64,000 bases of DNA, taken from assembly GCA_021770345.1 (NCBI GenBank), contig JAETRD010000007.1:62001-126000 (forward strand). Reading direction: 5' to 3'. How positions within the stretch are numbered: the stretch's first letter is position 1; each line of letters opens with the position of its first letter. A model generated the notes under the pieces. The model did no database searches. It was not told the DNA's origin and was given only the letters and a program-made list of their open reading frames with translations. The translations under genes were made by a program, and so were the position numbers. The stretch is from Lachnospiraceae bacterium (GTDB lineage Bacteria; Bacillota; Clostridia; Lachnospirales; Lachnospiraceae). Below, one piece after another: positions 35,301-43,235 of the stretch.

Positions 35301-35803
35301 GTATAGTTATTGATATTATCAGACCATCCAGAGAAACGGATCGGAGTTACTTAAATAACTTTGTGAATTTTCATAAGTTTAAGGATATATTAGTTGAACC
35401 CGTTCCAATCAATCGCTGGGCGACTAAAGCGATTGGAGGCACTCTCCCTGGGATTTTCACTGGATTGCTTTTCGTACAATATGATCCCCAGTTACAATAC
35501 AGCGTCGGTTCTCTATTTAAGATGAAAAATATTAAGAAAGCGATTCAGCAGGGCTTTATTCAAAAGGATGTTGTACTAAACCAGTTGCTTCAGGCATATG
35601 GATGCAAGGCACATGGGGACGTAGTTGATCTTGGGAATCAATATCGTGAAAGCATTGAGAAATTTATAAACAATGTTTTTACAGAAATAGTTGATCGAAA
35701 TTGGGCTGAAGAAGGAATTTTTGAAGGGTTTACTCACATGGGATACCATATTATGAATAGCCTTAGAGATACAGATTCTCAACTCATAATAGAACTTGAG
35801 TAA
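32354..35803 (+). CDS. DrmA-like large SF2 helicase
   Basis: An 1149-residue SF2 helicase. Residues 1-470 are a family-specific N-terminal part. The helicase core has Walker A FPTGGGKTEA (about 493), an inserted zinc ribbon (CPFCGQ near 605 and CSNQEC near 632), the DExH-type box QDELH (about 727), GATATISS as motif III, SMISHGVDADRFN (motif V region) and AYSRTGRR as motif VI (about 975). Size, zinc insert and the following DUF1998 gene match DrmA/DrmB of DISARM defence systems. A good GGGAGGATAAAA site precedes the ATG. The neighbouring gene content differs from known DISARM. Confidence 0.8.
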   Translation: MADKLSIAREKLAERILEEFKNKITGAISEPVVGDNPENTFFVGKLLAKDGDANSGYSSDVFIESVGADFYIDQDEIHSAEITVFPRGEFYYRCYPTLEQQRQALLEEANEISDEFFETFEELMKADSEEPEKFKKLKRKLVPVYRKKSIGSPNLSVCFRPAELLDKHGVYGSIDESSKENGLLMDQINILKEQLIEEEGLYVYVVNEKITIKDLTSLESYRGFLSRNGKKDVSVHQNWSIYISVQVKRIKSSFLISVALVNDSVVQSNDRTYQSNKRDKDKPTIETLFNSGIDIILRGANYAPIELDYFLDDYKYDKVQQAIGLNCSIVYDKEKNKISTEHLPTYVQKRLVTKDSFAVKFQDLIDAPINTLKDIRKKMDTEIRNWYSYYNQKEPTLTTSGKEKMRSEIAEFQREIERFQMGIDTIESYPIVLKSFILMNKSFLATSKKYNTWRLFQIVFIVSLIPDIVACDENIMLPEEKQKTTLSEVSLLYFPTGGGKTEAFLGVLVFNLFFDRFRGKDCGVTSILRYPLRLLSVQQVQRLANTLAQAELLRREELLICHTEEFSLGYFVGDVNTPNNIGRDRAIRYRGMTQEEIDEERILDICPFCGQSTVHLQFNEDKYRLMHFCSNQECPSGDALPVYMVDYEIYRYLPSAIISTVDKLAILGNNPSFRNILSGAPLRCPRHGFTSIRRCSVRSSGSEFCDEEVQNFEEVKMYDPAPTLFIQDELHLIRESLGTYASHYESFIDYFVQNGSPSKRRIKIIGATATISSYEEQIMQLYGGRSPIRFPCAAPYPDRNFYSFIDEKDTQRLIMGYAPYGKAIINSVVYSLKYMREVVYQYLAEPEKVLTIPGVEITTREEALKILEDYWIFLEYNNVKRDGNNVEGALETPINVELRKEGVPEFKTRKMTGDESFQDVREVLAQVENTDDVFGGVNLIAATSMISHGVDADRFNIMFFYGIPGNTAEYIQAYSRTGRRYSSIVIDIIRPSRETDRSYLNNFVNFHKFKDILVEPVPINRWATKAIGGTLPGIFTGLLFVQYDPQLQYSVGSLFKMKNIKKAIQQGFIQKDVVLNQLLQAYGCKAHGDVVDLGNQYRESIEKFINNVFTEIVDRNWAEEGIFEGFTHMGYHIMNSLRDTDSQLIIELE

Positions 35804-35817
35804 GGGAGGGAGAAGTG

Positions 35818-36120
35818 ATGAGTAATGATAGACAGATGAAGCGTGGTAAAGCGCAGTCGTTATATAAATATCTCCCAGATTCTTGGATTGACTTTTCTGT
35901 GCGAGGAAAAGATCGTAAACAATATATTGCGAAGGTCGATCACTGGAATAGTGAAAAACTGGACGGGATCAATTCGAAGCGATTGATTCGAACCGTTAAT
36001 CATGCAATTCAATCATATGCTACGCAGGGGGTGGAAGGAAGTGCAATAAAACCGATTTCAGGTTTTGGTGCTGAACTTACTCCAGATAACTGTGATGTTC
36101 TTACCCCCCAAAGTTTCTGA
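35818..36120 (+). CDS. DrmB-like DUF1998 protein, N-terminal part (frameshifted)
   Basis: The first 100 codons of a DrmB-like gene, from an ATG at 35818 after GGGAGGGAG. It reads KRGKAQSLYKYLPDSWIDF, then GSAIKPISGFGAELTPDNCD and stops at 36118-36120 shortly after a C6 run at 36104-36109. The N-terminal QxxxxYxP-like start and the closing segment are typical of DrmB. With one C fewer, ACC-CCC-AAA would continue directly into the next frame. This could be a disabling mutation, phase variation, a programmed +1 shift or a sequence error. Confidence 0.6.
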   Translation: MSNDRQMKRGKAQSLYKYLPDSWIDFSVRGKDRKQYIAKVDHWNSEKLDGINSKRLIRTVNHAIQSYATQGVEGSAIKPISGFGAELTPDNCDVLTPQSF

Positions 36121-37690
36121 TGTGGAACGTGGGATTGTTGCAAAGATAAGCCCGCTTACTTTCTATTGTAAGAAATGCAAGAGGGTATATCAGTTTAACA
36201 GTGAAGAAACATATAGTAGGAATCATAAATGCAAGGATTGCCATATTGAACTGACACAATTCCGGCAAATATATTTTTGTAAATGTGGTTATGCTACGGA
36301 TAAGCATCCGAGATGTCTTCAGCATAGCTATAGCAATTTATATTGGGATGGAGAGTATAATTTCACATGCCGGACTTGCAAAAGAAAAATTCCGATGCAA
36401 ACGAAATGCCCTGAGTGTGGAGCAACACTTGGCGCGAAGGTTGCACTCGACCCTTCACAGTTCTTCACCTATAGTCTGAGTCTTATCGATTTAATAGATG
36501 AGAAACTGGAACGGTTTATTTCAGAAACGGATTATGGGAAATATATTACTGTCGCTTATTTCCTTGGCAAGATTGCTAGGGAACAGTTGGATGATGTCAT
36601 CAGCAAAGGAATTACAACAAATCCGGAGATTTATAAAAAGGAATATGAAAAAAATTTTCAAATGTTTATGGGCGTATTCCATGATGAGACAAATGCAGCG
36701 AATGCGGCAAAGGCAATGACAGACCAGAATTGCGGTAATGCCTATTCTTCAATTATTGAGGACATAAAAGGAAAATTGTATGCAACTTCTGATAATATCG
36801 ATAGATTAGCTGAGATGATTTTGGAACATAGTATGGTTGAGGAATTAAAAGACCATGCCACCCTTGATACAGCTATTGAAGTAGCAAGGACACTTAATAC
36901 AAATGCCAATCCGGAATCCTTCCGTGATATAGCTAGACGCTTTGGAATAATACATGCAAGAGCATGCGACAAAATTCCGTTTGTATCTTGCTCTTATGGA
37001 TTCACTCGCGTAAAAAGTGAATATGAAGACGGTGTTCAACTTCATGCTTTTAGGGAGGAAAAAAATGGCAGGAAGAATATTTATGCTACTCGAATGAATA
37101 CAGAAGGAGTTTTGTTTGAGTTTGATCGCGCGGTGATTCTTGAATGGCTTATGAAAAATGAATTCATTGATCCTCAAAGTGCTCCTGATTTTAATTCAGA
37201 AGAGGAAATTAAGCTATGGTTTTTGAATAATATTAAGCCAGAGGAAATTCATTCATTTTCCACTATTAGCGAAGGAAATTCGCCTGTAACATTCTATATC
37301 TATCGCTTGGTTCATTCAATATCGCATCTTTTGATACGAGCAGCGGCAGATATAGGTGGACTTGGTAAGGACTCTTTGTCTGAGTATATTTTTCCGGGTA
37401 TTCCTGCAGTTCTGATTTATGTACAAAACTCACAGGGATTTAATCTTGGATCGTTGTTCAATACTTTTGAGGCATACTTTGATAAGTGGCTGCTTAGGGC
37501 TAACAATTCAGCACAGAAATGTTTGTTTGACCCTATCTGCATTGAGCGATATAAAGCGTGTACAGGTTGCTTGTTTTTGAACGAAGTTTCGTGTCAGCAC
37601 TTTAATAAAGATTTAGACAGGTCTCTTGTAATCGGTCATATAGATAAGCAGACAAAGAGGCAGATTATAGGTTTCTGGGAGGAAGAATAA
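36065..37690 (+). CDS. DrmB-like DUF1998 protein, main part
   Basis: The open frame is 541 codons, but its first 15 are antiframe to the part above; homologous sequence starts at the lysine codon 36110 (KVSDVERGIVAKISPLTF). Several CxxC pairs form zinc ribbons (CKKCKRVY, CKDCHIE, CKCGYATD, CRTCKRKIP, CPECGATLG). The C-terminal DUF1998 block has HSISHLLIRAAADIGGLG and the cysteine cluster CLFDPICIERYKACTGC, then CQHFNKDLDRSLVIG. Joined with the N-terminal part the protein would be about 623 residues, the DrmB size. It lacks its own ribosome binding site, which supports a single interrupted gene. Confidence 0.75.
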   Translation: MVLNLLQITVMFLPPKVSDVERGIVAKISPLTFYCKKCKRVYQFNSEETYSRNHKCKDCHIELTQFRQIYFCKCGYATDKHPRCLQHSYSNLYWDGEYNFTCRTCKRKIPMQTKCPECGATLGAKVALDPSQFFTYSLSLIDLIDEKLERFISETDYGKYITVAYFLGKIAREQLDDVISKGITTNPEIYKKEYEKNFQMFMGVFHDETNAANAAKAMTDQNCGNAYSSIIEDIKGKLYATSDNIDRLAEMILEHSMVEELKDHATLDTAIEVARTLNTNANPESFRDIARRFGIIHARACDKIPFVSCSYGFTRVKSEYEDGVQLHAFREEKNGRKNIYATRMNTEGVLFEFDRAVILEWLMKNEFIDPQSAPDFNSEEEIKLWFLNNIKPEEIHSFSTISEGNSPVTFYIYRLVHSISHLLIRAAADIGGLGKDSLSEYIFPGIPAVLIYVQNSQGFNLGSLFNTFEAYFDKWLLRANNSAQKCLFDPICIERYKACTGCLFLNEVSCQHFNKDLDRSLVIGHIDKQTKRQIIGFWEEE

Positions 37691-37691
37691 T

Positions 37692-39341
37692 ATGGCTGTA
37701 ATGCATCCGGTAGACTTGGAAAATTATGAGTGTACAGCTACGGAGCGTGAAATGTATGAAGCATTTCGTGATCAGCTTCCGGCCAAATATCAAGTATTCT
37801 ACTCGATCAGGTGGTTTGAGACAAATGAAGAGAATAGGCGAGTTGACAGTGAATGTGACTTCCTAGTCTTTGATCCTTCTTTTGGCTTTATAACAATAGA
37901 GGTGAAAGGTGGGATTGGAATTGAGATAGAAAACGGTCAATGGTTTCTAAACGAATATTCTGATACATATGCTCAGACGCGACGCGAGTTGAAATGTAGT
38001 CCATATGAACAGGCAGAAAAGAGCATGAGGCATTTTTACACCTACTTTGCTGATGAATTCCATCAGACGTTCAACGGAGTTTATGGATTTGCAGTTGCCT
38101 TTCCGAGATATTCAATAGATTCTGCATTAGCAGCGAGTGCTCCTATGGAGCTGACTATCGATGTTGGTGATATGGAGAATATTGGGAAACGCATCAATGA
38201 AATATTTCATTATTGGCGGAACCGCCGAAACATAAATATACCGTTTTCTCCTGATCAGAAGATACGATTCATTAGCACTATCAATAAAAGAATTGCTCTC
38301 TCTGCTGCAGCTGGAGCTCTAATACAAATTAAGGAGAAAGAGTTCTCCAAGATTGACTTTGTGCAAGACGCAATACTTGATGTTCTTTACCACTATCACC
38401 AAATACGCATTCTCGGTGGAGCAGGTACAGGAAAAACTTTTATTGCCATGAAAAAAGCAAAAAGAGATGTTCTGGCAGGAAAGGATGTTTTGTTTTTATG
38501 CTGCAATAAGGAGCTGTCGAGTTTTGTAAAAACGAAACTTGGAGTTTCGGAAAAAATTGATTTCCGTACATACGGAGAGCTTATGAGAGAAACAATTGGT
38601 GAATTATATGACTTCTCAGCGGTCAATGAAAATGGCAATAGGAACTGCTTTGATTATGTGGCAGATGCTCATCCTAAGCTCTATGATTCTATCATTATCG
38701 ACGAAGGTCAAGACTTTGATGCTGATATGGGACTTACGGTGAGGCTGTTACTCAAAGATGAGAAAGAATCGGATTTATTTGTATTTTATGATGTTAATCA
38801 GAATGTATTTGAGTATAAGGTAGACAACGCCTTTGCAATTGATTTTCCACCTTTTATCCTCAGGTACAACATTCGAAATACAGGGTGTATTTATAAATGT
38901 GCTGTTGATACGACAGGCTTGGGAGTGGATACAATTGCAAATCAATTGCTCGGAGTAGAGCCGGATATAAGACAGTATAATAGCGTGCTTCAGGGCATAA
39001 AAGGTTTAAGCAATATTGTGACCAGACTAACCCAGAGGGAGTATGTCAGCACTAAATCGATTGTAATTCTTTCTGATGAGCCGTATGAAAAGTCAATTCT
39101 TGCCACTGAAACTCGGATCGGAGCTTTCGATATCTCTTTTGGAGATTTAAGAGACATCAAAGATAATGAGATTTGCTTTAAAACATCCGAAGAGTTTAAG
39201 GGTCTGGAAGCAGACGTTGTGATATATCTTAAAAATGATTATCCAGGGAATAGTATGGCGGAAATGGAGAAACGAAAAGAGTATGTTGCACTTACTCGAG
39301 CAAGATACTATCTTTACATGCTCCAAATGAAAAGAAAGTAA
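37692..39341 (+). CDS. NERD-nuclease/SF1 helicase fusion
   Basis: A 549-residue protein with an N-terminal NERD nuclease domain: ECDFLVFDPSFGFITIEVKGG gives the D...ExK active-site pattern (D at about 55, E-V-K at about 70). An SF1 helicase follows: Walker A GGAGTGKT (about 241), IIIDEGQDF (about 333), RYNIRNTG, and the terminal EYVALTRARYYLYM. NERD-helicase proteins occur in nucleic-acid-targeting and defence systems. The ATG lies one base after the DrmB-like stop. It differs from the operon's first helicase in sequence and domain order. Confidence 0.87.
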   Translation: MAVMHPVDLENYECTATEREMYEAFRDQLPAKYQVFYSIRWFETNEENRRVDSECDFLVFDPSFGFITIEVKGGIGIEIENGQWFLNEYSDTYAQTRRELKCSPYEQAEKSMRHFYTYFADEFHQTFNGVYGFAVAFPRYSIDSALAASAPMELTIDVGDMENIGKRINEIFHYWRNRRNINIPFSPDQKIRFISTINKRIALSAAAGALIQIKEKEFSKIDFVQDAILDVLYHYHQIRILGGAGTGKTFIAMKKAKRDVLAGKDVLFLCCNKELSSFVKTKLGVSEKIDFRTYGELMRETIGELYDFSAVNENGNRNCFDYVADAHPKLYDSIIIDEGQDFDADMGLTVRLLLKDEKESDLFVFYDVNQNVFEYKVDNAFAIDFPPFILRYNIRNTGCIYKCAVDTTGLGVDTIANQLLGVEPDIRQYNSVLQGIKGLSNIVTRLTQREYVSTKSIVILSDEPYEKSILATETRIGAFDISFGDLRDIKDNEICFKTSEEFKGLEADVVIYLKNDYPGNSMAEMEKRKEYVALTRARYYLYMLQMKRK

Positions 39342-39361
39342 CAGATTAGGAGATAAACGAA

Positions 39362-41395
39362 ATGGCGGACATTCTTTTGCTCGAACCAAATTATTCAAAT
39401 AAATACCCACCGATTGGTCTGATGAAGATTTCTTATTTCCATAAATATATTCATCATGACTATGTAAGGTTTGCAAAAGGCGAGCTTCCTGAAGCGTTCC
39501 GCGACAAAAAATGGGATAGAGTTTATGTTACGACGCTTTTTACATTTGAATGGGATAGGACAAAAAAGGCTCTTGAATATGCGCTTTCTGTAGTAAAAGA
39601 TCCGACGCAGGTTTATACAGGTGGAATTCTGGCCACATTAATGCCAGAGTTAATAGTAAAGCATTTTCCGACCGTAAAGAATAATACAGGATTACTTAAT
39701 CGAAAGGGTACGCTCGGATTGGAGCACGAAGAATGCATCGACACGATGACCCTTGATTATGGAATTCTTGATGATATTGCAGACCAGTATGTATATCCGG
39801 CTCACGATGCGTATTTCACATATATGACACGTGGGTGTGGTATGAAATGCCAATTTTGCGCTGTGCAAACTCTGGAACCAGAATATATCCCGTTTATTTC
39901 TATCACGGAGAGCATACGTCGTGTAGATGAACAGTTCGGAAAAAAGAAGGATCTATTGCTGATGGATAACAACGTGCTGAGATCCCCGAACTTTGATCAA
40001 ATTATAGATGAGATAAAAGCACTTGGATTCCAAAAGGGTGCAACTTATATCAATCCCAAAACTGGAAAATCTGTTCAACGCTTTGTGGATTTTAACCAGG
40101 GATTAGATGCCTTTCTGCTTACTCCTCATAAGGCAGAAAGGCTTGGAGAACTTGCGCTTCGGCCAGCGAGAATAGCTTTTGATCATATAGAGGATGTAGA
40201 GGCATATAAAAAAGCTATCACATTATGTGCCCGTAGTGGTATTACACATATGTCGAATTATTTGCTTTATAATGGCGAGGATTTTACAGGTAAAGGGCAT
40301 AGTTATCATGCAGATACTCCTGAGGATCTGTATGAACGTATGAAAATATCTATGGATCTTTGCGAGGACTTGAACAAGGAACTTGATCATAGAGTTGCAA
40401 TTTTCTCGTTTCCTATGCGTTACATACCTCTTTCAGATTTGAAACGTGGATTCGTTGGTGCAAAATGGAATGCAAAGTATTTGCGGGCTCTCCAGAGAAT
40501 GTTAATACCTACGCAAGGAAAAGGCGTGTCTTCGAGATCCTTTTTTGAAGCTGATTTTGGAACTTCTCCAGAGGAGTTTGTTATGTATCTTGCAATGCCA
40601 GAAGAGCACCTTGGGTGGCGCGGTCATTTTGTGAGAAGGAAGAATGAAACTGATGATGAGTTCAAGGCGCGACGGTCTATTTGGGATGAAAATCAGTTGT
40701 ATCTTGTAGAATGGAAACGCCGTTTTCAAGAACTCGGGGAAACCAGAGAGCAGTTTATAAAGTATATTGGAGATAACAATTATACAATTGATCGGTTTTT
40801 AGAAATAAAGAATGTTGAACATAAGAAATTGTTTATTCACTATTTTACCAAACCTACACTTCTGAAAGCATTCATGATCGAGGATGCTAAGGAAAAGGAG
40901 GTTATCGTCGAATATATCACGGGGGATTTTCCGCTAATGTACGAGCGGATGGTTAGATATGTTACTGCGGGCAAACTTCCTTACTCCTTACTTGAGGGTG
41001 CACTTAGAACGTTTGGCGCGAAATTTGCTAAAAGTGTTCTTGAGCATATTGATTACATTTCATCTGAGGAGCCTTTTGTGATTGGAAATCTTATTAAGGC
41101 ACAGAAGAAAGCACAGGTGAATTTGTTTAAATTTGAACTAGTGAGAAGTTTCTTTCTATATAAGAATAGCGGTGCTTTTAGGAAGAAAGATATTTCAGAA
41201 ATCACGGAAGCAATGAAGAATTTTGACGAAAAGAAAGTACGAAGAATATTGGAAGACAGGTTTGGAATTTTTAAGAAGAAATTGATTAAACAATCAACGG
41301 AAGGCGAGCTTGGGGCAGAATATGTTGCTACGCAGATTGAACAGCAGCTTAATGATTTTTGCAGACAAATCTCGTTGTTTGAGGTTATAGAATGA
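39362..41395 (+). CDS. radical SAM protein with B12-binding-like N-terminus
   Basis: A 677-residue protein. The N-terminus (LLLEPNYSNKYPPIGLMKIS) resembles cobalamin-binding-type domains fused to radical SAM enzymes. The radical SAM motif CxxxCxxC is C159-C163-C166 (TRGCGMKCQFCAVQ), followed by LLLMDNNVLRSP and a long C-terminal part (about 400-677) of mostly helical, charged sequence with no recognised domain. It is not viperin-like in its motif context. Substrate unknown; tRNA/protein or small-molecule modification are all possible. GGAGATAAACGA precedes the ATG, and its stop overlaps the next start (ATGA). Confidence 0.85.
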   Translation: MADILLLEPNYSNKYPPIGLMKISYFHKYIHHDYVRFAKGELPEAFRDKKWDRVYVTTLFTFEWDRTKKALEYALSVVKDPTQVYTGGILATLMPELIVKHFPTVKNNTGLLNRKGTLGLEHEECIDTMTLDYGILDDIADQYVYPAHDAYFTYMTRGCGMKCQFCAVQTLEPEYIPFISITESIRRVDEQFGKKKDLLLMDNNVLRSPNFDQIIDEIKALGFQKGATYINPKTGKSVQRFVDFNQGLDAFLLTPHKAERLGELALRPARIAFDHIEDVEAYKKAITLCARSGITHMSNYLLYNGEDFTGKGHSYHADTPEDLYERMKISMDLCEDLNKELDHRVAIFSFPMRYIPLSDLKRGFVGAKWNAKYLRALQRMLIPTQGKGVSSRSFFEADFGTSPEEFVMYLAMPEEHLGWRGHFVRRKNETDDEFKARRSIWDENQLYLVEWKRRFQELGETREQFIKYIGDNNYTIDRFLEIKNVEHKKLFIHYFTKPTLLKAFMIEDAKEKEVIVEYITGDFPLMYERMVRYVTAGKLPYSLLEGALRTFGAKFAKSVLEHIDYISSEEPFVIGNLIKAQKKAQVNLFKFELVRSFFLYKNSGAFRKKDISEITEAMKNFDEKKVRRILEDRFGIFKKKLIKQSTEGELGAEYVATQIEQQLNDFCRQISLFEVIE

Positions 41396-42855
41396 GACAT
41401 GAATTGATTATAGGCAAGTATACATTGGAATCATTAACGAATGGTATGTATGCTTCGCCGCTTGACATGTACCGGGAGTACATACAAAACGCTGTCGATT
41501 CATTCGATGAAGCTGTAGAGGCAGGACTGGAAGTTCCTGAAAGATTGGTAATTTCCATAGATATTGATGCATCGACGAGGAAGGTCATCATACAGGATAA
41601 TGGTTGTGGTATTCGTGCTACTGCAGCCGTTGGCACTCTTCTGGACATTGGGAATTCTCATAAAAGCCGTGCTACCTCGCGAGGATTTAGAGGGATTGGC
41701 AGACTTGCTGGTCTGAGCTATTGTGATAAATTGACCTTTCGCACAAGCTACGAAGGTGAGGACATTGTAACTGTCATAGAATTTGATACTTTGCTTCTTA
41801 AGGAATTGTTACTCCCAGGGAAGCAGGAAAGTGTAAGTGTCAAAGACGTAATAGAGAAAATTGTAAATGCAAGGACGGAAAAAGAATTGCCAAATCGCAG
41901 GTTTTTTGAGGTAGAGCTTGAAGGTGTATGGGATGAGGCAGGACTTATTGATCCCGAACAGGTGAAAGATTACCTTATACAACATGCTCCACTGCAATTC
42001 TCTAATGAGTTTAAATGGGGACGTACAATTACTGAAAAGATGCGGATGAATGGATATTCGATTCCGCAGTACAAAATTAATCTAAATGGGGAGATTCTCT
42101 ACAAGCCATACCAAGATATGTTCGCTTCTGATAGAGTGAAAAAAAATCTTGATATTATTCGTGACGTGAAAGTTGAAACCTTTTACCGAAAGGAAAAGGC
42201 AAGTGCCGTATTGTGGTATGCCGAAACAAGTTTTTATGGTACGGTAATAGATACATCCATGAAGGGGCTTCGGATAAGGCAAGGAAATATTTTGGTTGGT
42301 GATAAAACGACATGTAATACTTTGTTTAGGGAGGAACGGTTTAATGGCTGGATGATCGGTGAGCTACATGTGATTGATCCGGACATTATTGTTAATTCAA
42401 GACGTGATGGATTTGAAAAAAACTCAGCATATATTGATCTTCTATCGAATTTGAAGGACTGGGCATTTGAAATCTCAAGAAATATAAGACATGTGTCATA
42501 CGAGAGAAGCCTTTCTTTGCCGAAAAAAGCCGTTGCAGAGGCAGAGAAAATTGACGATATAGATGATGAAAATGATCTCTGCTATGAGGATCTTGTCTAT
42601 GCTGAGGCTTACGGAGAGAGTTCAGCCCTTGATAAAGATGAATCTTCTGAGATTGCAGAGGCTGACTATATTTCTAAACTTGAACTTTTGTTAAATCAAA
42701 AAAAGGCTCAGACAAAGTATGCTGCGCTGAATATCAATTCGAGACTTACTATTGAACAACGTAAAGTGCTCGAGCGAGTTTTTGATTTAATCACACAGGA
42801 ATATGACCACGATATGGCAGAATCATTCGTAAATGTGATATCGAAAAAGTTTTAA
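41392..42855 (+). CDS. GHKL (Hsp90-like) ATPase B of the defence-type operon
   Basis: A 487-residue paralogue of the first gene. It has the N-box EYIQNAVDS (29-37), G1 DNGCGI (69-74) and G2 GFRGIGRL (98-105), at exactly the same residue numbers as in ATPase A, and the middle-domain markers GLRIRQGNILVGD and NSRRDGFEKNSAY. The C-terminus diverges: an acidic linker (about 385-410) and a final helical part. It overlaps the radical SAM gene by four bases and is the last gene of the operon. Two paralogues may form a heterodimer. Confidence 0.85.
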   Translation: MRHELIIGKYTLESLTNGMYASPLDMYREYIQNAVDSFDEAVEAGLEVPERLVISIDIDASTRKVIIQDNGCGIRATAAVGTLLDIGNSHKSRATSRGFRGIGRLAGLSYCDKLTFRTSYEGEDIVTVIEFDTLLLKELLLPGKQESVSVKDVIEKIVNARTEKELPNRRFFEVELEGVWDEAGLIDPEQVKDYLIQHAPLQFSNEFKWGRTITEKMRMNGYSIPQYKINLNGEILYKPYQDMFASDRVKKNLDIIRDVKVETFYRKEKASAVLWYAETSFYGTVIDTSMKGLRIRQGNILVGDKTTCNTLFREERFNGWMIGELHVIDPDIIVNSRRDGFEKNSAYIDLLSNLKDWAFEISRNIRHVSYERSLSLPKKAVAEAEKIDDIDDENDLCYEDLVYAEAYGESSALDKDESSEIAEADYISKLELLLNQKKAQTKYAALNINSRLTIEQRKVLERVFDLITQEYDHDMAESFVNVISKKF

Positions 42856-42871
42856 TTGCGTGACGTAGCAC

Positions 42872-42927
42872 CTTTCAATTATTCTTACATCTTTTAATTA
42901 TCCTCACACTTTTTAATTATTTCGCTG
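42872..42927. repeat. three imperfect 18-20 bp direct repeats (mobile-element end-like)
   Basis: CTTTCAATTATTCTTACA at 42872, CTTTTAATTATCCTCACA at 42891 and CTTTTTAATTATTTCGC at 42909 follow each other with a period of about 19 bases. Behind them are GGAGG and a 19-codon open frame. Repeats of this kind resemble multiple terminal repeats of IS21-type elements. No transposase remains; the rest of 42856-43206 shows nothing coding. Confidence 0.4.
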
Positions 42928-43235
42928 ATGTCGGAGAAAGGAGGCTCGGCATTTACATGGCTACAGTAAGTAGCTGCAAGACAGATTCACTCGATATGGC
43001 AGTTCTCAAACATTGAGTTATTAACCGAATTAATAGTTACAAAAGTGCAATAGATGATATAAGTATTTAATCTGAGGAAAATTAAGACAGGCCTAATACC
43101 TAAGGCGTGTAGAATAATCAGATTCTTCAATATGGCACTAATTAAAAAATAATATAGGGAGGCCTCCTATTTGAAAAAGAAAAAGATGAAATAACAATCC
43201 GTTCTAGTGTAGTGACCGTATTATATTTAGCTAAA

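Noticed and set aside
39362..41395. Viperin-like antiviral radical SAM enzyme
   Set aside because: The CxxxCxxC motif is shared by most radical SAM enzymes; length (677 residues), N-terminal domain and sequence around the motif do not resemble viperins.
42872..42927. CRISPR array
   Set aside because: The three repeats are imperfect, AT-rich and lack spacers of even length; no cas genes are present anywhere in the window.
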